DNA from: Epinephelus fuscoguttatus
Taxonomy: Eukaryota; Chordata; Actinopteri; Perciformes; Serranidae
Assembly: GCF_011397635.1 (NCBI RefSeq)
Contig: NC_064754.1
Coordinates: forward strand, 32,716,543 to 32,780,542
Direction of reading: 5' to 3'
Length of the DNA stretch: 64,000 nt
Shown here: one piece after another, positions 46,740 through 60,359 of the stretch
How positions within the stretch are numbered: position 1 is the first letter of the stretch
How the letters are laid out: each line of letters begins with the position of its first letter
Notes under the pieces: model-generated
Seen by the model: only the letters and a program-made list of their open reading frames with translations
Told to the model about the DNA's origin: nothing
Databases searched by the model: none
Translations under genes and position numbers: made by a program

Positions 46740-49030
46740 GTATCGCGTGTTTTCTTAAAACAGTTTATTCATGCATGCAAACTGCTCGATGAGATATACT
46801 GACGTGACATACATTAATTATTGCAAACATTATGAGAATAATTTACATTTTTAGAATACAACCCACAATTCCTCACACATCTAAACTTCTTCCTTCATTT
46901 CAATATATTCAAAATATATTCCATATTGCACACCAAGACTTCAAAAATTAAATTCATTGGTTTATAATATATTACAACATTTAAGACTGGGCAATGAATC
47001 ACAAATAGTGCATACAATGTAGTCATCCCACATGTTTTGCAGTTTTGTTGCTGTTAGAATCTACACAGTGCTAAATTATATGCAGAAAAAGTCTGGTTAG
47101 CTATGTGACCTTTTTTCATGGATTAAAAGGGAATGGAGAGAAGGCACCTATGTGGATATCTATGTCTACACATATATATATTGTCATACATGCAACTAAG
47201 ATACAAATCGGGTCAAGACATTAAGGATTCATTCATGTCAAATATTGAAATCACAATACAGTTACAGTATCACAAAATAATCTCTTTCCTTGTCTTTGAT
47301 GTTCTATGCTGCCACATCCAGGTAAAAGACTCCCCAAGTGTAGTAATATCAGGATAATATAGCATCCTACAAGTAGCAATAGTGTTTATATACACTCTCA
47401 GTGCAATAAAAAGCAACAATTAAACTGGCTACATGAGATCACACAAAATTTAAGTTAAAAAAAGATAGATGAATTAAAACACAAGACAGTACGTATTCAT
47501 AATACCTCAGTTGTCTGCTGTTATTCATTGTATAAGGATAACATAACCATTATCAAACAGGTTTTTGTTACTGTTGTGCTCCTTCAGTTGTTACAGTTTG
47601 TAGTGCAGCAGTTCAAATAATTATTCATACCTAAAAGGCATATATTATAGTTTTGAGAAGTAATTGAAAACATCACACATAAGTGAAAAAATCATTTGAT
47701 TGGCAGAACCTCAAAAAGGCTCTAAACTTGCTTAGTTATGTCCATTTAATATTGTTATAAAATCAATACTTTGCAGTTTTATGATGGTCAGAATAAGTAA
47801 GCTAATTAAAACAATGTTGGAAAAAGAAAACAAGAAAAAAGAAAGACTGATCCACAATATAGATAATCATTAGTTGCAGTTTTTCTGAGCGTTGTTGCCA
47901 TGCTCAGAGAGTACAGTCATATTCTAGTCTAATTCTGTATTTTATACACTTTAATTCATACTTGGCATTAGATCAAGACTGGGAAAACAGGAGTGATGTT
48001 GCTTGTTATCATCATCAGTCAGCTGTGTGCGGGCATGCTCATAGTTATTATCAGCTTTGAAGGCCCATTCGAGGTCTGCCCTTGAAACCACAATGTTGTA
48101 AACTCAGGCCACCGAATTGGATTTATTCCATTATCAGATGTCTTCTTTCATCTTTTTTCTTTGTCCCTCCTCTTCTATGGCTTCTCTGTGTACCTCCTCC
48201 AGAGCTGGTGCACCTGTCTCCTGGCCTCAGAGCGAACACAGCCAGAGAAGGAGGTGTGGTGTCGGCCCTTCACCTGGTACACAAAGAGCAAAGCGAGGCA
48301 CGGTCATGCTGGAGGCCAGAAGTCAGAGCTGAGTTATACTGAAGCTATAGTGACAACAAAATATTCTAGTGACAAGGAGATAACTACTCAGGGGTGCTTT
48401 TCCTTTATTTCATCTGTTTTATGATGAAAGCGTTGACGTGAATATTTTCAGAAGCTACAAAATTACTTTGCACATCATTTTGAGCTGTCCACATATTCTA
48501 CATTCTGCAATAAAGACAATAAGGAGGCCAGTGTTGCAACTCTGTATACATAGTGGCACCCTGTGCAGGGACCTTGAAAATGTGTCAGTTAACAGGTACA
48601 AGTACAACTAAAGCTAACTGTGACTGTACAATGTGATAAATAAATCTAGACATAGTATGTATTTCTTAAGGAGAGAGACTTTACCATCAAAGTGAGAGAG
48701 TCATTAAACATGTAACAGGCCATGTAACTGTAACAAAGTGGTTGTCTCCTTAATTCAAGTTTCCCATGGTGTTAATGCTTTGCAATAGGACCAGGCACTG
48801 AGTCAAGATTAAGGTAGAACGTGTGAGTGAGAGATGTTAGTGAAGTCTGAAGTCATATTCCAGGTCAAATGATTAAAAGTCAAAGGAGGTTTTTTTGTGG
48901 CTAATGCTGTTATTACTTCGCAATATGTGACTAATATGCTTTTTCAAAACTGCAACTCAAATATAAAAATATAATTAAACTGATTAAAACAATGAACATC
49001 ATGTAAATAATCCAACTTTCTGTTGTCAGT
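46740..49030. other. Intergenic / micu3 3' untranslated region
   Basis: AT-rich sequence without recognisable exons. AATAAA on the minus strand at 48404-48409, about 630 bases past the micu3 stop, is a candidate poly(A) signal. Confidence 0.4.
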
Positions 49031-49035
49031 GGTAC

Positions 49036-52031
49036 TTATCTGCTTGCCAGTTCCCTCTTCAGGCAGGATTTAAAAGAGGTGGCACGCTCCACAGATTTAT
49101 AGCCCTGAGGGGATCAGTGGATGGACATCATGGCAGAGGACAGAAAAGAGAGAAAGAAGAAGGATAAACACAGGGAGAGGCGGTAGGGAACACAGGTTGT
49201 AACACAGGAGAGGTTGGAATTATGAGTGTTGAGATGAGTGTGGCAGAAAGAGAGGAGATTGGGGATGCAAAGCAAAGAGAGAAAGAGAGAACACTTGTTA
49301 ATAAGCCAAGACTGTGAAGCAAAGACAACATCCAAACAGGCCAAAAAGCTCACAAACAGAACTGTCAGGTTCGCTGCTGTGCAGTGTTAGTGATGTTTGT
49401 GGCACATCAGGCAAACTGTAAGCTTGCAACAGCCTGGCATCTCATGTGATTCACTTCAGTGGTAAATCAAGTGAATGATGTGTATCTATGGTATCACTAC
49501 ACACCACTAGAGGGCAGTATCCCTCCTTGTGAACAACACAAAGTCTCTTCAGGTGATTTCCAGTTCAGTTAAGAGTTTTTCATCACTTCAAATAATACAT
49601 GTTGTTACCAGCTTCTTCCTAAAAGCTGACACCCTACAGGACCAAGCATAAAGCCCCTGAAAAAAGCACAACCATGTCAATATTTAGATGTCTTTGCTTC
49701 TCTGTTTATCTGAAATTTACTTAAAGGCTTTTATCAGCTTATGTACAACAAATGCTCATAATCTAAATTTATTGTAAAAATTATTCTCCATTCATTGTAG
49801 TCTTTGCAGATGCCACTGTAAATATAGCCTGAGTCCTTTTTCTTGTGACTCCATTTTGGCCACATTACTCACTTCCTGTAATTCTGTAATTGCCTGAGTT
49901 TGTCTGCAGTGGCAGCAGAGTGATAATAGCTTGTGTTGTTTTAAAAGCCCTTTACAATGAATGGAAACCTTTTAAACAGCAGGTGATCTAATTTTTATAC
50001 AGGCTGTTCTTCAATGGAAACACCTTGTGCCAAAAAATAAAAATAAAAAAGGAAATTGCTGCACTCATGCTGGTAGTTTTCCCAGTTCAGATTATTTACT
50101 ACTGTTGTCAAAAAATTTTTTTTTTCAAAACTTGTAAATCTACAACCAGACAGTTCAGCACAGGTAAAAGGAAGGCTAGATGTTTTAGGAGAAAAAGATT
50201 AATTTGTGATTGATTAAAAAAAACATTGTAAATGAAGAGCTTCTGTGTTTCAATTTTCATCTCTTCTGTTCCAAACAAGTTCTACCAAGTCCTCAGAGTA
50301 AAATATGCCACTCAAGTTCAGCTGTAATAGTAGTGCTTATTGCATGTGCAAGAGTATTGTAGGCTTTTCATGCTTGACATGGAAATTGTATGTTTTTTGT
50401 TTATGCTTTGGATTCCTTTAACTGTGAATTTCACCATGACGTGACAGTTGATATCACTGGATCATCTTTATCAGAATAACAACTTAAAACCTTTTTAATA
50501 CATGACCTTAATGCAGAAAATTGAAGATTTCTATGTAATGGCTGCATGTTTCCGCTTGTTGACTTATTACACTCTATGTTAGTTTGGTAAATTCTACTAA
50601 GCTTCATGTATAACTTCTATAGCAGAACTTGATCTCTAACTTCTATGTGAAGGGAGGTAAATTTCTCCAACGGGATCAATGAAATCCTGTCCTTGCTGTG
50701 GCTGGTGGTGAATTTGTCTCCTCTTAGTCTTTTTCAAGAGGCGTTCTGTTATTTCAACCACAGATCTATCATTTAAAGTTAAATGGTTTAAAGCCTAGGA
50801 GTGTTTTTTTCTCAACTAGCAACAATCTGTCTGTTTCTTTCACACACAGTTCCTCACCCTAGCTCCCCTGTGCAATCGGTCCTTCATTATTCCAATGAAC
50901 TCCTTGTAGGAGAGCTGGTCGTCGTGGTCCACATCAAAGATCTTGAAGATGGTGTGCACAAGGTGACGTGTCAGCTTCAGCCCAGTGGCCACATACACAG
51001 CTCTTGCAAACTCATCTGGTGGGAGAGAGAGTTAAAAGCAATACTGATTGTTTAGGCCACTTGCTGTACACCAAGCTAGAGGGCAAAACACACCATCTGT
51101 GTGTGTGTAAGCAGAGTCCCTCAGTGCCTCCAAGCTCCAGTTCCCACTGTCCCCTTCCTACCTTGTCCAATGGAGCGAGAAGCAAAGTTGTACATTTGCA
51201 TGGCGATGGCAAAGTCCTCAAGGTTGTTGAGAAACTGGAAGAATGACCTGAACTCGTCAAAGGTGATTCCCTGAAATATCAGAAAAAAATGTGAACCATC
51301 CCAGAAATGTAATCAAGAGAGAAGTGCTGATGAAATATTGATGAAAATGTTGTTCTCTGGAGAAAAAGCAGCTTGAAAATGAGAGTGATGAGTGTTTCAG
51401 TTGACTGCCATCAAAGGGACCCTGAAAAACGTGCATACAGCATTCAATAAGGCACATCCACTCTGTCGCCTGAAATATTAACTAAAAATAAATAAATAAA
51501 TAAAATAAACAAACTCATAACTATCAACTAATAACTGAAATATTCTATAAAATAGTCCTATTAATGACATAAAAGGTCATTAATAACAGGACTGTTTGTG
51601 CACAACATGGACCATTTCAAACCTTCTTGCAGTGTATCATAACCAGAAAGTTGCTGCATACATTAATAATGCTGAAGCCATTCAAGAAGTAGCTGTAACC
51701 ACCCCATGCTCTTTGCTGTGAATCAAGATCAAACTTATGATGGCTAGACAGCTAAAAAAAACATAAAAAAAATCTATAAATTGAAAATAAATAAATAAAT
51801 AAATAAGGAAATGCAGTCTGCATACACAGATAACTAGAAAAAGAACAAGGTAGCCGTGTGTTGTTCCTTATGTGGAGAAACAAAGAAGTAAGTAGATAGC
51901 AGGATAGACTGACAGATTGTAGCTGCAGGCTTTGTATTGTACGAAGCAGAGACCAACCTCCTGCTTCTTCCACAGCATGAAAAGGAAAGAAGGACAGAAA
52001 TAGAGATGGGTTGCATAAGTAACTATAAGCT

Positions 52032-52112
<81 letters not shown>

Positions 52113-55100
52113 TCACATGTAGCTGGAAGTGCAGTCAAGTGTGTGTTTGCGTGTGTGGTCAAGTGATGCAATAGAGCGCTGAAGTGTGGAGAGCCACAAC
52201 AGCCTCAGGCATAGACAGTGGTGGGAAATTACGGACGCTCTAGATGGCTGGAAGGCAGGAGCACTCATAAAAGAGGAAGAGGAAATTAAACAGGATTAGG
52301 GAAGGTATCTGGTGTTACCTAAAGAAACTAGAATTACCACCTCGCTGTTGTATGTCTCTGCCGACCTGTCACATTGCAGTTTACATCCATATCTATCCAG
52401 ACCCATATATAGTGAAGAGTTTAATAGAAGTGATATTAAAGTTAGGTGTATTTTTTTGGTGAAACATGGATGTTTAACACACATCTTCAACACAGCAGCA
52501 CAGAGGATCAATAAAATCAGCACAGTTTCGAGGTGGACTCCCAAGATTAGTGTCACCAATTCAGTATCTGACCACATGTCTCCTCTACTGTTGGTGAGTT
52601 ATGACGCTGAGTAATGGCCAGAAAAGTGTTTTTGTAGAACATTGTAATGTCCCAGCAGAGCTGACTTTTGACCTGGATATAAAATCTCATCACCTTATCA
52701 CTTCATATCATCATGTTTCATATCATCTCATTAGATATATGAAATTGACATTTGAGCAAAATTTGAAGAAATGTGCTAGTTATCCCTGAGATATAAGAAT
52801 GGGACGGACGGATGGACAACTCCAAAACTTGAGACAAGGGTGTCGCTGACATGGAGGCATAAAAAGAGAATAATTTTTATTGTACACTGATTATCATCTT
52901 GACATCCTTATGGGAGCCATTAATTCCCAAAAGGCAATACAGGTATCTAGTAAAATGGCTGTCGAAACACAGTGGATGGCAATCATTGTTATCATCAACA
53001 TTTTTATAACTACGGCATACATAATCATGTTAATAATGACAGCTTTACAGCTACGGTAAAGGTAGTCTGCTATTAAATCTTACACTCTATATAGACCATG
53101 ACCCGATGGCAGGACTGCAACTTCTGTTTCTAATCTCACGTCATGTTTTTTTGTTGTCAGATAAGGATAGATGTCTGAAGCGAACATATCTGAACAAGTA
53201 GAAACACAAAGAAATTACATTGCTAATCCACATATCAGGAGTCAATGTGAACTCAAATTAGCTTGGATCAGAGCGTGTGTATATATGGTACCTTCTCGTC
53301 AGGTATACACTGGCGGACATTCTCCAGATAGGCAGTGATGTTCTCCACATTGGTGAAGCGAAGCAGGATTTTGGCAAAGTCTTCCTCACTGATGGTGGTC
53401 ATCCCTTTAGAGTAGGTCAGAAACTCAATTTCCAACACCTCTGTTTGAAGGTTATCCATAAACCTGAAAAACAGCAAGGAAGGGAAAGAAGAAGATGATC
53501 CTTTTTCATAATCAGTGGTTACACATTTTATGCAATCCACTGTATATTTTCCGGTACCTGTAGAAATCCTCAAATGTAAGCTCTGCCTTCCCTTTCTTCC
53601 CAAAGAAATGGACCAGAAGGGTGGTGTCAATCGTGATACTCTCATCTGCTCGCTGAGAACCATCAGAGAGGGAACAGCAACAAAGAGGATCAATGAGTGA
53701 CTGATCAATAAACAGTGAGCACTGTGATTGGAGGGGAAGCAGTGGGCAGGATGAGTCCATCATCAATTCAACATGGCAACCGTAGTGCTAGGCTAGCAGG
53801 AAGCAGGTTTCTGCTGCACGTGTGCAGTACGTGCACCGGATGAGCAACAACAGACTGTCAATCAAACGGATCAGCTCAGACGAACAGTCAGCGGCCATCA
53901 TGACATCAGACATACCAGTCTAGGCAGCAATAATGTTTAAATTAAACCTCCTAAATGGGACAAGTTAGATCAAAAAACAAGGTTCAGTAACTTGGTGGAA
54001 ACATTTCACTGTCAAAGCTTTCAGTACGTTAACGTATATGCAGAAGAAAATGGACAGGTAACATGAGGTAAAGAGGTAAAACGGACAGAAGGGTTTCCAT
54101 CATCTTCCGTCTGACAATCAATATCATCCTCATCACTAGTATTTGAAAGCAAAACAAGGAAATAAAATGAGAGCTGTGGAGCTATTTTCCTCTGTGCTGC
54201 CTAGACTGGCGAGGAGTGTTGCTGTAGCAGCATGAAACACAAACCACGACTGGCCTGGTAAAGACACAAGAAGCGCTCAGGTAGCAGAGTACAAAATAAC
54301 ACAGAGACATAATGACAAACAGAGTCATGCAAATGTTCCTTGAACCGGGGCTGGACGGGTGGAGATGGAGGTCAGAGAGAATGTAGTAGAAAGAAGGAGG
54401 AAAAAGTCAGAGTCGACAGAGAGAAACAGGAGAGGTGAGAGAAAGAGAGGAGACATGTGGAAGAACAACTGAGGGCAAGACGGACAAAGACATAACACTA
54501 AGCTGCCAAACGGACACAGACACATTGAAGCCACCACATCTCATGCACGTCTCTGCAAATGCCACATCGACACACCTGAACAGAACCTCGAATCACAAAC
54601 AACAGCAGCACAGGACGAAACCCACATAAGCACAAATGCAGAGTGTGAGTCGATTCCACCTTTTTCCATCAATGGGCGAGAACCATAGTGTCCTATTGGC
54701 AACTTTGCATTGTCTATTTCTTTTTTATATCTTTACTCTATTTACATTTTCTTCAATCTTAGCCCTTATGTCTTCCCTCCTAGTTTGCAAGTGTGTGTTT
54801 ACTGAATGACCCTACTCAGTTGAACCCATCCAACAGGCTTTGGGATGTTCGTTGTGTTTGCTCATCCATTAATCTGTTACTTAGCATTTTCTAAATCCCT
54901 CACAAACACAAGGTGGCATGAGTACATTTCATGAGCCTTTGAGAAAACAGTGCCTAAGTATGTATGTATCTCACTGTTTGCCTATGTTGACGCTCCCTAA
55001 CATGTACCTCAGAAAAAGGTGACTGTGCTTTGGAGCAGCTCCAGAAAAGACTCAGCCAGCGCCGGTGCAGAAAGAGAGGATGTCAAACGCCCATCTGTGT

Positions 55101-57586
55101 CTCTCTCTCCCTGCCATGCCCCACCCAGCCAACCCCTCTGTCCAATCCACGGCCATGCTGAGGTTTGTATGCAGACATAAGATCAGGTGGAATCTCATGT
55201 CCTTCTAAAGAGGAAGAGCTTTTATGCCATTTCCGTCATCAGCATAATTATCATCATCACTTCCAGGATGCTATTCATGGTTCTATACCTCGAGGGTAAA
55301 ATCCTAAAATCCGAAGTGGGATAAGAAGAAAATGTCAAACAAGATGGCACAGGTTTACAAAAGGCAAACTACACAGATTCACACCCTTGATAGATGTAGA
55401 TGTGTTGTCTGTTGTGACATAAAATGTATATTCATTCTATCATTGGTGAATGACTGTAACTGAGCTGCAGGGGGTAATGATGGAGAGGAAACCACTGCGG
55501 GAACCACTGCGATAGTACACTGAAAACTCCACTGGCAGACGCCTGTTACAACAGCATTCAAAGCAGTTAACCAAATCTTATTGTGGTTCTCAGTTTTGGG
55601 AACTCGCGGCCATCACTGCACATTAGTAATATTCTCTCCAGTGAGATGTAGCAGATTAAGGCCCTAATCCAATTTCAAACAAACCGTCTTGTAGTAGATC
55701 CCACTGTAATGGATACAGATTGGTAACTCACTGAATAAAAATGTCTTCTGGGAAACAAACATTAAAAGTAAACCCTGTTTCAGGACCACCGGCATTAGTG
55801 TGACTCCCGACAATCAGTCTGTTTCTGATTCACATTGTAGTCTGCTCTTTGAGTCTTTGATTAGGAAAACTTCCTTCGTCTAAACACAGACAAACTGAAA
55901 CGATTACAGACTTATCATGTCAGTGTCTTGTTTTCTGTGTCTCACTTATGATAACGGACAAACAGGACAAAAATACATTCACTCTTTTATCTTATAACTG
56001 ACGCATTACTGGTGTCTTTATGACACATGAGCGGTTCATACATCTAGACAGCATCCAGGTGGTGTGTCTCTGCCTCTCTGCCCTGCCTTCACCATATCTC
56101 TCCTATTCTTTACACAATCTCAAATTGTTTGTGTTGCCCTGCCAGTCATAGGAACACTGACACAAGAGACAGGTGGGCTAATGTCGATCATTTTGCTCAT
56201 ATTTTGTGAATCTACACGTGATTAAGGAATTCATAATGAAACAGATCATTGTCTAATCACTGTTGCAGCGACTTATCAGTTGTCCCCAACTAGTTTAAAC
56301 TTTGAAGTGTTAATCCAGTTGGTCAAGTGACTTTAGTTTACATGGCTTCATGTGGTTAAAAAAAAAAAAAACATTAAGTAAGGTGCAAATTTGGCACTGA
56401 GTGGAAGGTACATCAGTGGTGGTGTTTGATTGCAGTTAAGCTGAGCAAACTAACAACAGAGGTTATTGATATTTGGATGTAAAATCACTTAAATCAAATA
56501 CAGAACCAGACGTGGTCATCTCTATCTATATGCTATGCTATGAACTGTTCTACCCCTCCCCCCAACTGAGCATGCTAGCAATTAGCTTGCCTTGCTCTGT
56601 TAAACTATTGTTAACTTTAACATGGCCCAAGCTAGCTTAAGGTAAACATCTGCTCCTTCCAAAGATGATTTATGATGAGTTATTAAGAGATACTAACACA
56701 TCTCATATCAATGGTACCTTTAGCAACAGGAACAATCCCTTTTTGTTCTGGTTATGTGTTCAACACGCAGTTGCTGAAGACAAAAATTTAGCTTAGACTG
56801 GTTGTGAGTCGTTACAGACACGAACAGTGCAACAGGTACCAGAGCTCCACAAAGACATTTTAGAGAATGCTAAGTTAACATTAGTTAAATATTTGTTGAA
56901 AAAACAGATTAGTTTTTGCTAAACTGAAAGCAAATTACTTTGAAAAGAACCACCGTGGGCGATTAGCCAGCAAGAGTAGCCACTGGGACTAACCACAGAC
57001 AGTCTATGGGACTAACTAGCTTAATGCTACTTCTGCTATCTCACTCGAAGTTGCACACATAATCATTTCTACAGTAGTGCCCTCAGAGATAGGGTGGATG
57101 AAAATGATCAATTAGTGACCAAAAAACTTTGTGCTGTAGTGGAAAGAGTTTTTGTCAATGGGAGCACATTGGTAGCTGAGGGGTTACAGTGCATGCCACT
57201 TAACCGCAAAGTCCAAGGTTTCAGTTCTGGCCTCGGGACCTTGGTTTCATGTCATACTCCTCCCCGATTCCTACAGTCAAATAAAGGCAAAATGCTCCCC
57301 AAAAAATTTAGGCACTGCATAGATTTTTTGTCTCCCTTTTGTCAAATTTAAAGTCAATGTAACAGAAGATTCAACAGGACATGTTGACAATAACACAGAC
57401 CCCTTTGAAGAATAGGCTTCGGTCTAAACTTGAGTAAGACGTAATGCCAAACTGATCACAACAAGCTTATCATTCCTGGAAGTGTGGCAGCACCGGTGTG
57501 AGCTCATCATCCTCGTGAAGACGTAATGGTTACCACGCCCACAAGGCACGAGTCAACACCTGGTGTATGCATGTGTCTATTTGTCC

Positions 57587-57617
<31 letters not shown>

Positions 57618-60354
57618 AGCATCAACAGACTTTGATCATGAAGCTGGAGGTAAAAACAGTAATTAGTGATGTAAACACTAAACGGTCTTCCTCACCCTCC
57701 TTATCTATGAGTAATACCTTGGAGGAAGAGCTCATTGTCAGTCTTAAGCCAAGTCAGTCAGACTGTCAGTCAGTCCCACCTTCCAGGGTAAAAAAAACAG
57801 CAAACTCTACCTTTCTTCCCACCGACCTGTTTTTCTTTTACCTGCAACCCCACCTCCTATTTTATCTTCTACCTTTTCTCTCTTTCTTTTTCCTTCCCTC
57901 TCCTATCACGTCTTTCCCTTGTATCCTGCCCCTGCTCTGATTTCCTTTCTCCCCGTGCTGCCCGTCAGTACCTCCTTCACCTGACAAACACAGAGGTGAT
58001 TCGCTCTTCCCTTCCCTCCCTCCCTTCTTCTCAGCCTGTCAGTCAGTCCCTCCTTCTCCAGACAAAAGCAAAGAGGTATAATGGTGACTAATCTGTTGAG
58101 TAAACACATCTTTCTCTAAATACAACCTGCATCTCTCTTTCCCCCTAAATGTGTTTCCCGAACCTCTTCTCTCCCCACCCACTTTGTTCTTCAACATTTG
58201 TTCTCTCTGCTGACCTGTGTCATCCTCTTTGGACCTCTCTCACCTGTTTGTTGTTTCCCTGATTTTATCTCTTCCCCTTTTTTCTTCACCCTCAGGTTTT
58301 CTGCTTATCTGATCTGGCGTTCTTTAAGATTTGTTGCAATTCCTGTGTTTCCTTTCTTTTTAAATAATCCCTTTTTCTTGTATTTGTGTCCCCATGTCTC
58401 ACTTTTTGGGTGATGTTTTTAATGTTTTAAACCCTTACACTTTTAATCTCCTTGTTTGTCTCCCTTTTATTTTCCTCCCCCTCCATCCAACCCCCTGTCT
58501 GATTCGTCTGTTCTGTCCGTCTGACATCCCGGCAGATGAAAGGCTGCTCGGTGTAAATACAAGGTCAGTCCCATTACCCTCCACTGTCATTATCTCCACC
58601 TCAGCTTCCGCTGCCACCACAGCACGCAGCCTGTCATTAGTCACTTAGCTTGCTAGCACTGTTAGCTGTTATTAATCATTACCAACAGCTTCACCTTTTG
58701 TTGGATATATCGGAAAGACAATTTGAGAAGGTCATGCACAAACTGCCAAAATGTAAGATTCTGCAAGTACACTACATTTTTACCCATGCAAAAAAGGCTT
58801 TTATTTTTGTCCTGTTTGTTTGTGTTCAACAGATTTTTAGCCACACTAGCACCGTGGCTCTAGAGACGACAATGTCTCTTGATTGGTTGGATCACCACTG
58901 TGGTACCGACTAAAATATCTCTACAAGATGGATTGTGATGAAATTTTGTACAGATATTCACATTTTCCAGAGGATGAATTCTTGTGATCCCTGATTTTTC
59001 CCCTACTGCCACCAAGAGGTTGACAATTCTTTGATTTTTAGTGAAATATCTCAGCATTTTTTGCTGGATTAGCCTTCTATTAATTCTGTCCAAAATGTTT
59101 GATAAATAACATTAAAGATGTCTAGCCTTGAAAGTAGAAGCTTTTGAGAGTTACTATCAATAGCCTGCTAGCCAAAGATAGACTACGGTACTCAAAATAA
59201 CTCATAAATCATATTCAGTATAAGTGTAGTGCTGGGATGATCAGGGTTTTTGTATGTGCTCTGCAATCAGCCTTCTTATCCAGTTACCACTGTCATTAAA
59301 CATGTTGTGGTGTAAATGGAGAGTGATTGGCACCAAAGCTACGACACTAGCCACAACACAGCACAGATAACAAGGCACAGATACACATACAAAAGCATAA
59401 CGAAGAGACCAAATGACAGAAGGCAGGTGGGAAAGAGAACAGGTTATCAGAATTTGGATGTTACAATATCTATCATCTAACCTCCAATACTAGATCTATA
59501 TTGTCACACCAGTGCAAAAGATACAATTCTTTACAAATTATAATCAATAAGAACAAATATGAAAAAGTTCTTGTCATATTTGTTCATCAGGAATACATGA
59601 GTGACACAATGAAATGGGGAAGACACTTCAAACGTTTGAAGGAGCCTTGAGTTATTCAACAACTTCCTCTCAGTTTGTAAAGAGATCAATTTGATGAACA
59701 TATTGTGCTTAGTACGAGGAAGTCTTTTAGAAGTCATCCAAACAGAAATCATTTCACACAGGGAAAGGGAATGGAGAAATGAGTAGTTTCTGTACCCTAC
59801 TTAGGCCTGTAAAACAATGAAGCAAACTATTTGTCATATAAACAATAATGTTGAGGTAAGAATGGAAGAAAGAAAGATGACAAGTAAATTATCAATATCA
59901 AGCAAAACCAGAATAAAAATGCTAGACAGAAAATGACTTTTTGAAACAAGTCTATTTTGACAAATATTTTGGCTCTTTCTCTTTTAGCCATGAAAAAATC
60001 AATAACAAAATTTTAACATTTTCCACATTAATGTTGAGTTGTTAGGCATGACTGCTCCAAAAGTCAAAGATTAAGACCTTCAAAACTTTTAAGCTGAAGG
60101 TTAATATTTCCGGTCTTATTCTGGCCAAGCTTGGTGGTATTATTTTAGATCTATGGAGCTAGTTGGAGGATCGGCCTCCACTACAGGGAACTGAAGAGGA
60201 AGAGTGAGGGATGGAGAATGGAGGGATGTAGGGACAGAGGACAGTTGGGTCTGTGTACCTCCGCAAGGTCAGAAAAGAGGACTTGACTGGCGCCTCGCCT
60301 CAGAACGTCCCAGTAACTCCGCGCCACAAACTCCTGACTGTCTTTTTTTAGCAC
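49036..60354 (-). CDS. micu3: MICU3, mitochondrial calcium uptake regulator (C-terminal exons)
   Basis: MICU3 is an EF-hand regulator of the mitochondrial calcium uniporter in the intermembrane space, pairing with MICU1. Six exons are present on the minus strand: 60354-60259, 53652-53558, 53463-53292, 51270-51162, 51015-50858 and 49104-49036 (stop at 49038-49036). They join in phase to 232 residues, the C-terminal half. Blocks are VLKKDSQEFVARSYWDVLRR, DTTLLVHFFGKKGKAEL, FMDNLQTEVLEIEFLTYSKG and GITFDEFRSFFQFLNNLEDF. The last EF-hand is canonical (DVDHDDQLSYKE: ligands at 1, 3, 5, 9 and 12). It ends FKSCLKRELASR. These fit MICU3 better than MICU1 or MICU2. The transit peptide and first EF-hand lie right of the window. 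The 6.6-kb intron before RADESITIDTTL is the longest seen. Confidence 0.93.
52031..52112. repeat. (GATA)n microsatellite
   Basis: About 20 uninterrupted GATA units in a micu3 intron, so probably length-variable between individuals. Confidence 0.97.
57125..57315 (+). mobile_element. tRNA-derived SINE
   Basis: A box A-like word (GTAGCTGAGGGGTTA, 57172-57186) and a box B-like word (GGTTTCAGTTC, 57218-57228) are correctly spaced. The ACAGTCAAATAAAGGCAAAA tail follows. It has the same tail type as the SINE in vps37a and lies in the large micu3 intron. Confidence 0.7.
57588..57618. repeat. (TG)n microsatellite
   Basis: About 15 TG units in the large micu3 intron. Confidence 0.9.
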
Positions 60355-60359
60355 CTGTA

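Larger units (their letters stand above)
53660..60250. other. Large micu3 intron
   Basis: Apart from a SINE and a TG microsatellite this intron shows no exon or RNA gene that I can support. The 57.8-58.5 kb part is pyrimidine-rich and yields long spurious frames. Confidence 0.6.

Noticed and set aside
48082-48424. Three overlapping frames of 71-87 codons near the micu3 3' end
   Set aside because: Same DNA read in three frames, no known domain; probably 3' untranslated or intergenic sequence.
51752-52171. A 139-codon minus-strand frame rich in SIYLSIYL
   Set aside because: The repeat peptide is only translation of the GATA microsatellite.
57563-57940. A 125-codon frame with a hydrophobic Phe/Leu-rich end
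   Set aside because: It begins in a TG microsatellite and ends in a pyrimidine-rich intron tract.
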